A stretch of DNA of 7,715 bases from an uncultured Chlamydiae bacterium (lineage in GTDB: Bacteria > Chlamydiota > Chlamydiia > Chlamydiales > SM23-39), in NCBI GenBank assembly GCA_903864395.1, contig CAIPFQ010000186.1, positions 1 through 7,715 on the forward strand, in the 5' to 3' direction. This document shows positions 1 through 6,163 of the stretch, piece after piece; the first letter of the stretch is position 1; each line of letters opens with the position of its first letter. The notes beneath the pieces are model-generated. The model had not been told where the DNA came from and ran no database searches. It worked only from the letters and a program-made list of their open reading frames with translations. Position numbers and translations under genes: made by a program.

Positions 1-837
1 CGCATTGACAGACAACTGCGCGGGCGCAGCGGACGCTTGGGCGATCCTGGCTCTTCAAAATTTTACGTCTCTTTCGAGGATCATCTCATGCGCCTTTTCG
101 CCTCTCCGCGGATCACTTCTTTGCTTCAAAGATTTCGGCCTCCTGAAGGAGAGCCCATTTCAGCAAAAGTTCTCAATAAGTCGATTGAGACTGCGCAAAA
201 AAGAGTTGAGCAGCGCCACTATACTATTCGCAAACATACTCTCGAATATGACGATGTCATGAATAAACAAAGAAAAGAGGTGTATGCTTTTCGGGGGGAG
301 CTCCTTGTCTCTAATGAACCGTTTCTTCTCGCCGAAGAAATTCTTGAACAGACGATCCATCAAGTCAAAGAAAGTGAATCAGAGGAAAAATCAACCGAAA
401 CTCTCATGCTTCAATTTCCTGTGAGTTTGAGCCCAACAGAGAGTGCTGAAGAAAAAATCCTCGGGGCCTTTCGTCAAAAAATCGGATACCAGCAGCAGCT
501 TCTCGCAGCCTTTCGGCAAGATCTTCCAAAGGCTTCAAGCTCGCAAAAAGTTCTCGAAGAGGTGATTCGCAACTTGATGGTGCGCAAAATTGACCAGATG
601 TGGCAGGAGCATCTTTTAAATATCGACCATCTGCGCTCGGACGTTCATATGAGAACTGTAGGGCAAAAAGATCCTCTCATGGAGTTTAAACACGAATCCT
701 TTTCTCTCTTTGAAGCTTTTTCCATTCTGTTGCGCAAAGAGATTGCCTCCAATCTTTTTCGCTTTGAAATGGTTCCTCACGCCCACAGCCAAAAATTGCA
801 AGAGCTTCAGGCGCGAAGAACAAAGACGATCGTGTAG
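1..837 (+). CDS. secA: Preprotein translocase ATPase SecA, C-terminal part (5' end outside window)
   Basis: SecA is the cytoplasmic motor ATPase that drives unfolded preproteins through SecYEG. The frame is open from base 1, and the visible 278 residues are roughly the last 30% of a normal SecA. Residues 2-19 carry helicase motif VI (QLRGRSGRLGDPG, containing the arginine finger), followed by FEDHLMRLF. Residues 60-95 give the IETAQKRVE...TLEYDDVMNKQR segment that starts the helical scaffold. Residues 186-235 give the long scaffold/two-helix-finger region (KIDQMWQEHL, GQKDPLMEFK). The protein ends with ARRTKTIV. The usual C-terminal zinc-binding tail (CxCx8CH/C) is absent, so any SecB contact through that tail is not expected. 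An internal TTG at base 37 is not a start, because conserved SecA sequence lies before it. The next gene begins 33 bases downstream with no terminator between, so co-transcription is likely. Confidence 0.97.
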   Translation, partial: RIDRQLRGRSGRLGDPGSSKFYVSFEDHLMRLFASPRITSLLQRFRPPEGEPISAKVLNKSIETAQKRVEQRHYTIRKHTLEYDDVMNKQRKEVYAFRGELLVSNEPFLLAEEILEQTIHQVKESESEEKSTETLMLQFPVSLSPTESAEEKILGAFRQKIGYQQQLLAAFRQDLPKASSSQKVLEEVIRNLMVRKIDQMWQEHLLNIDHLRSDVHMRTVGQKDPLMEFKHESFSLFEAFSILLRKEIASNLFRFEMVPHAHSQKLQELQARRTKTIV

Positions 838-870
838 CGCAATTAATCGCGTTTAGGGTAAGAGTAGGTC

Positions 871-2298
871 ATGGCTACTCTTTTCGCAGAAATACTCAAA
901 CAGCCTCAAAAATACGACTGTTTAAAGCACCCGATTATTCTACAAATTGAGTCTCTTCAATTCTCCCCTTTTCATGCGGTGTCGCTCATCATCTTTGCTC
1001 TCGCTATTTTTCATACGCTCTCTGTGCATACAATCCACAAATGGGCGAGATCCCTAGAAATCGCTCAGGCGCCTTTAAGAAAGAATAAAAAGTGGCACCG
1101 CAGCATCAGCGTTCAAATTCTCTATCTTTTTTCTGAAATAGAAGTGATTTTTGCCCTGTGGGTGATCCCCTTGTTTCTTGCGATGGTGCTTTTCTACGGG
1201 TGGACTGTCGGCGTTGAATATATCAACACGCGCGATTATACAGAGCCTCTCTTTGTCGCAGTCATTCTCGCTATGAGCGCCACAAGGCCCATCATCCATA
1301 TTGCGGAAAAAACAATCATTTGGTGTGCAAAATGGTTCGGCTCTTCGCTCTCCTCTTGGTGGTTCACTCTTCTAACCGTAGGGCCTCTCCTCGGCTCGCT
1401 CATCACAGAGGTCGGCTCTATGACTCTTTGCGCTCTTCTCCTCTCTCGTCAATTTTTTGCCTTTCAGCCAAGTAAAAATCTCGCCTATGCAACGCTTGCG
1501 CTCCTCTTCGTCAACGTCTCTGTCGGTGGCGTTTTAACAGATTTCGCATCCCCCGCAGTGCTCGTCTTGGCTCACTGCTGGCATTGGACAACAGCAGATA
1601 TGTTTCTTGTTTTTGGATGGAAAGCCGTTCTCGGCATTTTTCTCTCAAACCTTCTTTATTGGGTTATTTTTAGAAAAGAATTTAAAACTCTCGACGAAAA
1701 AAGAAAACGCCATGAAAACGCCCGCGCTCTTCGAGCCGCCGAAGAAAAAGAATCCCCCATCCCCCTGTGGATCATCCTTGTGCACATCCTCTTTATTGTG
1801 TTTATCGTTACCGTATCGCACTATACCGCGCTCTTTGTTTCGAGTTTTCTTTTTTTTATTGGATTCCATCAGGCAACCAGGCCGCACCAGTATCCCATTC
1901 GCCTGGTGCGCCCTATGCTCATCGGCCTCTTCCTTGCAGGCCTTGTCATCCATGGGGGCACGCAAGGATGGTGGGTCGTCAGTTTGCTTCACAGCCTCAG
2001 CCCCATTGCGGTCATGGGAGTCGCCATGCTGCTCACAGCTTTTAACGATAATACAGCGATCTCCTACTTATCAACGCTTGTCCCCGCTTGGGGCGATTTA
2101 TTTAAATACGCCATTTTTACAGGCGTCATCGCAGGGGGCGGCTTAACCGTGATCGCCAATGCCCCGAATCCCGCAGGATTTGCTATTCTCGGTCGCCATT
2201 TTAACGGAGGCATTCGCCCCATTAAACTGTTTCTCATGGCCCTCGCCCCCACCTTCATCCTCTATCTCCTCTTCTTTCTCTTTGGCCCTCTCCTATAG
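871..2298 (+). CDS. Polytopic membrane protein, putative Na+/H+ antiporter (PF07399-like, ion-transporter superfamily)
   Basis: The 475-residue protein is an inner-membrane protein with about ten or more hydrophobic segments: around residues 33-50, 85-110, 125-140, 163-190, 203-232, 245-266, 299-330, 347-362, 372-390, 411-430 and 450-475. A charged cytoplasmic-type loop rich in K, R and E lies at about 268-295. It resembles the putative Na+/H+ antiporter family PF07399 and, more loosely, NhaD/ArsB-type carriers. Two similar re-entrant-loop-like motifs are visible, GGVLTDFASPAV (219-230) and GGGLTVIANAPNPAG (422-436), each paired with an upstream polar segment: SLITEVGSMTL (176-186) and TAFNDNTAISYLSTL (389-403). 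Acidic E180 and D392 are candidate ion-coupling residues. An in-frame TAG two codons upstream (865-867) fixes ATG 871 as the first possible start. The ribosome site is weak (AGGG at 855-858 is too far, TAGG at 865-868 too near). The transported ion is inferred from the family, not shown. Confidence 0.72.
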   Translation: MATLFAEILKQPQKYDCLKHPIILQIESLQFSPFHAVSLIIFALAIFHTLSVHTIHKWARSLEIAQAPLRKNKKWHRSISVQILYLFSEIEVIFALWVIPLFLAMVLFYGWTVGVEYINTRDYTEPLFVAVILAMSATRPIIHIAEKTIIWCAKWFGSSLSSWWFTLLTVGPLLGSLITEVGSMTLCALLLSRQFFAFQPSKNLAYATLALLFVNVSVGGVLTDFASPAVLVLAHCWHWTTADMFLVFGWKAVLGIFLSNLLYWVIFRKEFKTLDEKRKRHENARALRAAEEKESPIPLWIILVHILFIVFIVTVSHYTALFVSSFLFFIGFHQATRPHQYPIRLVRPMLIGLFLAGLVIHGGTQGWWVVSLLHSLSPIAVMGVAMLLTAFNDNTAISYLSTLVPAWGDLFKYAIFTGVIAGGGLTVIANAPNPAGFAILGRHFNGGIRPIKLFLMALAPTFILYLLFFLFGPLL

Positions 2299-2310
2299 AG
2301 GCTAAGCAAT

Positions 2311-2342
2311 TTCTTTACAAAAATCATCAAATGTTCTTTACT
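2311..2342 (+). promoter_or_regulatory. Candidate sigma-70-like promoter with an 8-base direct repeat
   Basis: In the 85-base gap before the glucanase-like gene, TTTACA (2314-2319, 5 of 6 to consensus) and TTTACT (2337-2342, 4 of 6) are separated by 17 bases, a normal -35/-10 spacing. The exact octamer TTCTTTAC occurs at 2311-2318 and 2334-2341, 23 bases apart (about two helical turns), so it spans both elements and could equally be a regulator site. An alternative -10 is TACAAT at 2354-2359, but no good -35 lies at a proper distance. No transcript start is known; this is a pattern call only. Confidence 0.35.
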
Positions 2343-2370
2343 GTTAGCCATTTTACAATCCATCACAACC

Positions 2371-2376
2371 AAGGAG
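2371..2376 (+). promoter_or_regulatory. Strong Shine-Dalgarno AAGGAG for the GH64-like gene
   Basis: AAGGAG lies 7 bases before ATG 2384, the best ribosome site in the window. It supports that start and suggests the exported glucanase-like protein is made well. Confidence 0.8.
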
Positions 2377-2383
2377 ATTTTTT

Positions 2384-4384
2384 ATGAAATTCATAAACGC
2401 ATTCCTCACATCCCTCGCAACGCTTTTGTGTTTAACGAATGTCGCTGCAGGCTCTACTCCATTCGCTCCGGCGCAGTTCGGAACGTTCTATGACAATTTT
2501 GTCTACGATCAACAAACCCTCGTAGCTACAGCGCTCCAGCAGCCAGCACCAACATCTGGCGTCATCCCTCCTAGGGGCATGCTCAATTTTGCACCTCTTG
2601 TCATTACAAATAATAGCGGTCTCGATCCGAGCACGCTGTATGTCATCGGCAAAGGACAAACGCTCGCTGCTCAAGATGCTTTTTTTCTGCAGCCCAATCT
2701 TTCTACAGGGGTCTGCACTCTTGTCCCAGGACAAACAAATAATTCCGCCGATCCAAATATCAGCGTACAGCTCTCTAGCCTGCCCAGCGCTGGCACCAAC
2801 TCTTACCTTCTTTACGTGCCTCAAATGATTAGCGGAAGATTTTATATTTCCGTCAATTCGCCTCTCTATATGGAGACTCTCTTCAATGCCAATACAGGCT
2901 ATTTCACGATCAACGATCCGAGCCAAACAACGATTCAAGATCCAAACTATTACACTCTTTATCAAGATTTTGAATTTACTCTCGATGCCAAGTACGATCT
3001 CTATGCGAATGTCACAAATGTCGACTACTTTTCTTTGCCACTCACCCTCGGCTCGTATACATTTCCTACAGGAAACCTTTTTCCTACGCTCGACAACCTC
3101 ACTGTCGTCGGATATCCCACAAATTTAGCGAGAAGCTCTATCTTGAGCAGCATTCAAACAGGCCTCACCAATGACGCCTCGACTCCCGCACAATGGGCCA
3201 ACTTGACCATTCCTTTTTACAATAATCCGTACACAGCAAGCCCCCCTGCAACCGATCTTCGGATCCTCGCCGCAAAGCTCAGCATTGCCTTAGGAACAAG
3301 CCTCTTGGGCGTTCCTTTCCAAGGAGCTGCCAGCCCACAACAAAGTTTCAATGCACTGTACCTGCAAAGCACGACCTCTGGGCCCTCCGTCAGCACAAGC
3401 TACATGCAACAACTGTATACCTACTACAACACATCCCCGAATCAACTTCAGCTCACTATTTTTCCTGCGGGATATCCTCAAGTGACCTATACAATGGTCT
3501 CGAGCGCCTCTTCTGGCATTTTGAATCTCGCTCTGCAAGGCACCTCCAGCGCAGCGCCGCCTCAGATCACAATCAACCTCAACAACCTCACAACCGCTTC
3601 CTTATTAAACGGAGCTATTGGAAATTGGGTCTCTAACAACGCGATCACGCCAGCCTCTACAAATCCTTGGCAAACAGAAATCGCAAAATTATTGAGCGCC
3701 TTATTTACAGCGGGCATGCTCCCCCCCGCCGCCTCCATCGTTCAGCCTGTCGTAGATGACTCCTCCTATTTCTCAAGCTATCGAAGCTCTTACTTTGCGA
3801 ATCCCAGTGGATTTTCTATGCATGGGCCTTGGTATAACCTCTATGACCAAACAATCCACCCTCTGCTGATTCAGACGAATAACTCTGGCCTCGGCTACGC
3901 CTATGATTTCGACGATCTGCTCGATCTCGCAGGCCTCTTGCACGTCAATATCCAGACAGGGGGTACATTAAATCCCTCGCAGCCCTATTGCATCTTAAGC
4001 TTAGGTCCTATCGACACGGCAATTCCAGCACCGACCGCAGCTTTTGGCCCTTATACTCTCACGGTCAATGCGATCACCCCTACTTCGAATCCCATCGATA
4101 TCCTTTATTCTACAAGCGCAGGGGAGCAAACCTATTCTGTGGGCACATCGACGCCGATGTCTCTTCCTGGAGTCCTCGATCAATTTACCGTGAAGTACTA
4201 TACGACGCCGGCAAAAACAGCGAGTTTATCTTATAATGTATACCCAAAATACCAACTTGTGTTACCTACAACAACAAGATATAATGCGACAGATGTGACC
4301 CTGATGAACGGAATTGTATTTCAATCCGGGACGAATGGGTCCACCTTTGTCATCAGTCTTCCCAATACGAATCCCTTTCCTTAG
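2384..4384 (+). CDS. Exported GH64-type beta-1,3-glucanase-like protein with C-terminal beta-rich extension
   Basis: The 666-residue protein begins with a Sec signal peptide (hydrophobic 4-20, likely cut after A22 in NVAA/GS). Residues about 65-545 follow the order of glycoside hydrolase family 64: LVITNNSGL (72-80); a barrel with LYVPQMISGRFYISV (143-157); DPNYYTLYQDFEFT (186-199); ANVTNVDYFSLPL (208-220); an alpha/beta part with SYMQQLYTYY (339-348), NPWQTEIAKLLSALFTAGML (427-446), and finally YAYDFDDLLDLAGLLHVN (505-522). In known GH64 enzymes a Glu and an Asp about 16 residues apart are catalytic; E197 and D214 here, 17 apart, fit. GH64 enzymes cleave long beta-1,3-glucans to short oligosaccharides. 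Residues 546-666 are Ser/Thr-rich, beta-type and unassigned; they could bind carbohydrate or a surface. There is no lipobox. Destination (periplasm, surface or host) cannot be read. Activity is inferred from family resemblance, not shown. Confidence 0.72.
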   Translation: MKFINAFLTSLATLLCLTNVAAGSTPFAPAQFGTFYDNFVYDQQTLVATALQQPAPTSGVIPPRGMLNFAPLVITNNSGLDPSTLYVIGKGQTLAAQDAFFLQPNLSTGVCTLVPGQTNNSADPNISVQLSSLPSAGTNSYLLYVPQMISGRFYISVNSPLYMETLFNANTGYFTINDPSQTTIQDPNYYTLYQDFEFTLDAKYDLYANVTNVDYFSLPLTLGSYTFPTGNLFPTLDNLTVVGYPTNLARSSILSSIQTGLTNDASTPAQWANLTIPFYNNPYTASPPATDLRILAAKLSIALGTSLLGVPFQGAASPQQSFNALYLQSTTSGPSVSTSYMQQLYTYYNTSPNQLQLTIFPAGYPQVTYTMVSSASSGILNLALQGTSSAAPPQITINLNNLTTASLLNGAIGNWVSNNAITPASTNPWQTEIAKLLSALFTAGMLPPAASIVQPVVDDSSYFSSYRSSYFANPSGFSMHGPWYNLYDQTIHPLLIQTNNSGLGYAYDFDDLLDLAGLLHVNIQTGGTLNPSQPYCILSLGPIDTAIPAPTAAFGPYTLTVNAITPTSNPIDILYSTSAGEQTYSVGTSTPMSLPGVLDQFTVKYYTTPAKTASLSYNVYPKYQLVLPTTTRYNATDVTLMNGIVFQSGTNGSTFVISLPNTNPFP

Positions 4385-4434
4385 AGCGGATTTGTTTTTA
4401 ACAACAAAGCGGGGTCTGAAAAGTCCCCGCTCTA
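4382..4434 (+). other. Intergenic RNA structure: two mutually exclusive stems before the beta-barrel gene
   Basis: AGCGGGG (4408-4414) pairs perfectly with CCCCGCT (4425-4431) around a 10-base loop. The same 3' segment, read as CCGCTCTA (4427-4434), also pairs perfectly over 8 bases with TAGAGCGG (4382-4389), which includes the stop codon of the glucanase-like gene. In that second form a small TTTGTT/AACAAA hairpin (4391-4396 with 4403-4408) can form inside. The structure ends one base before the AGGAG ribosome site (4436-4440). On the plus strand no T-run follows, so it is not a standard terminator in that direction. On the minus strand the stem is followed by TTGTTGTT, so it might stop antisense transcripts arriving from the right. 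Confidence 0.5.
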
Positions 4435-4435
4435 T

Positions 4436-4440
4436 AGGAG
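4436..4440 (+). promoter_or_regulatory. Shine-Dalgarno AGGAG for the beta-barrel gene
   Basis: AGGAG ends 4 bases before ATG 4445, slightly close but usable, and directly follows the 3' arm of the intergenic stem. Folding of that stem could influence ribosome access. Confidence 0.65.
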
Positions 4441-4444
4441 AATT

Positions 4445-5275
4445 ATGAGAAGAAAACTATTCTTGCTTCTAGCTTTAAGCCTTCTTGGGTCTGCAGAAAC
4501 CATGCATCTAAAAGAGCCTGGCTTAAAGACGATAAAAGAGACCAATGAACCGAAAGACCCCTCCGAAACGTCTCTCTGCGAAATAAAAAATTCTTCCCTG
4601 CGACTCGGTGGCAGCTATACATACGTTTGGATCACTCCACAGAATCTCCCCACATTTCAAGGCAACTTAGGCGGGATGCAGGGGATTTATGAATATAGAC
4701 CCAATAATAGCCTCTATGAAGGGGTCAAATTTGCTTGGAGACAAGGGATTACTCACCAAGCGTCCAACAGTCGCTTCCTCCTCGATTTTGACACTCACGA
4801 GCGCATTGGCTACACATTTACCGCCCCAAATTGTCAGTGGCATTCCACTCTTTTTACAGGCATCGGCTACCGCTATCTCGGACAAACCCTTAAACAACCT
4901 GCGCTCTCGACACTCGTTTTCAACTACAACGAATTCTACATTCCCGTAGGGATTCTCCTCGATGGGCAGATTTTCAATCGCTGCACACTCGGAATCAACG
5001 CCATTTGGATGCCTCAGGTGTATCCTGCTGTCACAATCATTCCATTAAACGGAGCGAATTGGATCATTCAAAAAACTCTTGGCAACTTTCTCGTAGAACT
5101 TCCCATTACATTCCTCAGCCAGTGCGAACAATTTAGTCTAGAAATTAAGCCTTTCTTCGAGTACTGGCAGGATGGAAAAACGATCGCCGTCAGCCAATCG
5201 GGGATTCCACTCAATACGCCACGCAACACCTATCTCTTCACTGGCGCTGAAATGAATTTAGGATGGCTTTTTTAA
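4445..5275 (+). CDS. Exported outer-membrane beta-barrel protein, four mature cysteines
   Basis: This 276-residue protein starts with a signal peptide (MRRK then hydrophobic to about 15, likely cut after A17 in GSA/ET). A polar linker (18-45) follows, then alternating aromatic/hydrophobic strands with Gly- and Asn-rich turns: SLRLGGSYTYVW (51-62), LYEGVKFAWRQ (90-100), STLFTGIGYRYL (134-145), TLGINAIWM (181-189), FSLEIKPFFEYW (230-241). It ends in [15 protein letters not shown], an alternating strand with a terminal Phe as expected for BAM-inserted outer-membrane proteins. The size suits a barrel of about 10-12 strands. Cysteines at 45, 130, 180 and 227 all sit just before a strand, consistent with periplasmic turns. 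It lies 60 bases after the glucanase-like gene and is probably co-transcribed with it. No specific family or substrate is recognised; it could be a porin or a structural protein. Confidence 0.7.
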   Translation: MRRKLFLLLALSLLGSAETMHLKEPGLKTIKETNEPKDPSETSLCEIKNSSLRLGGSYTYVWITPQNLPTFQGNLGGMQGIYEYRPNNSLYEGVKFAWRQGITHQASNSRFLLDFDTHERIGYTFTAPNCQWHSTLFTGIGYRYLGQTLKQPALSTLVFNYNEFYIPVGILLDGQIFNRCTLGINAIWMPQVYPAVTIIPLNGANWIIQKTLGNFLVELPITFLSQCEQFSLEIKPFFEYWQDGKTIAVSQSGIPLNTPRNTYLFTGAEMNLGWLF

Positions 5276-6163
5276 AATTTTGGCGCGCAAATAGATTTTT
5301 AACACGCCGCCAATAACAATCAATGACGAGCCTATCAGAGCCAACATGTTTGGAACTTGGTCAAAAAAGATCCAATCCCAAAGGCCTGCAAGGAGCACAG
5401 TGAAGTAGAGATAGGGAGAAAGTTTTGAGGGCGTTCCATAACGATAAGAAATCGCCCGAAAAATCTGGTTCCCAATAGAACTTACGCTCAAAGCAATAAA
5501 TAGCCACAAATTCCACGCGATGGAATGGCAATTCGATGAAGCCGCAAACGGGAAAAAACAAAAAGGAATAAAGCTAAATCCAGAACAGAGAAGAAAAAGG
5601 TGGAAAATCCCAAGCTGAGGCCCTTCTTCTTTTTTCCCCTGCATGCTAAAAACAATCTGAGAAGCCCCTTGAGCGACTCCCGAAAGAAGCCCAATCACAC
5701 TGATTAAAGAAAAAATGCCAGCATCTGGCTGCACGATCAATAAAGCGCCAATAAAAGACACAAAAGAAGAAACCCAGGTAGAAACACCTACCTTATTGCG
5801 CAAGATCATCCAATCAATTAAAGCAATAAAAATAGGGCCCATATTTAGAAGCGCAGAGGCATTCAACAAAGAATTTTTTTTCAAAAAATAGAAAAAACAA
5901 TACTGAGATAAAAGAACAAAAACAGCGCGAAGAGTTTGCGTTTTTATACAGCGCCATTGAAATATTTTTTTCCAAGGCTCAGTAAAAAAAACAACAATAA
6001 ACAGGAGCGTTGCGGAAGAGATGTAACGAAAAAAAATTAACGAAGAAACACTAAATACGGAGATCCCAAATTTCGCGCACAGCCCCACCAAGGACAGACC
6101 TGTGGCCGAGAGCAATGTATATCCGGCTCCCTTATAAAAGCGCGATTGATTGGCATCCATCAT
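5258..6163 (-). CDS. EamA/DMT-superfamily inner-membrane transporter
   Basis: The 301-residue protein has ten predicted membrane helices arranged as two EamA repeats (about 12-145 and 152-292). The second half of each repeat shows the typical pattern: [19 protein letters not shown] (107-125) with [10 protein letters not shown] (137-146), and [19 protein letters not shown] (249-267) with [14 protein letters not shown] (278-291). The DMT superfamily exports or imports metabolites such as amino acids, nucleotide sugars and, in Chlamydia, S-adenosylmethionine; the substrate here cannot be read. An in-frame TGA two codons before ATG 6163 limits how far upstream it can start; ATG 6160 is the alternative. 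Either way the start lies inside the end of the UDP-xylose synthase gene (32-base overlap) with no clear Shine-Dalgarno, so translation probably depends on coupling. The 3' end overlaps the convergent beta-barrel gene by 18 bases. Confidence 0.88.
   Translation of the reverse strand: MMDANQSRFYKGAGYTLLSATGLSLVGLCAKFGISVFSVSSLIFFRYISSATLLFIVVFFTEPWKKIFQWRCIKTQTLRAVFVLLSQYCFFYFLKKNSLLNASALLNMGPIFIALIDWMILRNKVGVSTWVSSFVSFIGALLIVQPDAGIFSLISVIGLLSGVAQGASQIVFSMQGKKEEGPQLGIFHLFLLCSGFSFIPFCFFPFAASSNCHSIAWNLWLFIALSVSSIGNQIFRAISYRYGTPSKLSPYLYFTVLLAGLWDWIFFDQVPNMLALIGSSLIVIGGVLKIYLRAKILKKPS

Noticed and set aside
37..837. TTG at 37 as a genuine secA start
   Set aside because: Conserved SecA motif VI residues (IDRQLRGRSGR) are encoded in frame before it, so the gene simply enters from the left edge.
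834..852. Near-palindrome around GCGCAATTAATCGCG after secA as a terminator
   Set aside because: The symmetry is offset by one base, the stem is only about 3 bp of GC, and no T-run follows.
1607..2146. Long alternative-frame reading inside the antiporter gene (179 codons)
   Set aside because: It overlaps a clearly coding frame with membrane-protein character and has Pro/Ser/Phe-rich composition typical of a frame shadow.
2384..2450. Lipoprotein signal in the GH64-like protein (Cys16)
   Set aside because: Residues before Cys16 are TLL, which do not fit the lipobox requirement for a small residue at -1; a signal peptidase I site near A22 is better.
2432..2965. Minus-strand open frame of 177 codons inside the GH64-like gene
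   Set aside because: It lies antisense to a well-supported coding frame, has Arg/Ile/Ser-rich shadow composition and no recognisable motif or ribosome site.
2599..3892. Repeat TNNSGL in the GH64-like protein (75-80 and 498-503)
   Set aside because: Only six residues match and the flanks differ; each copy falls in a different expected GH64 segment, so there is no evidence for domain duplication.
5279..5310. GGCG...CGCC pairing just after the beta-barrel stop as a terminator
   Set aside because: Only four perfect pairs around a loop of about 20 bases, located inside the transporter coding end, and no T-run in the correct place.
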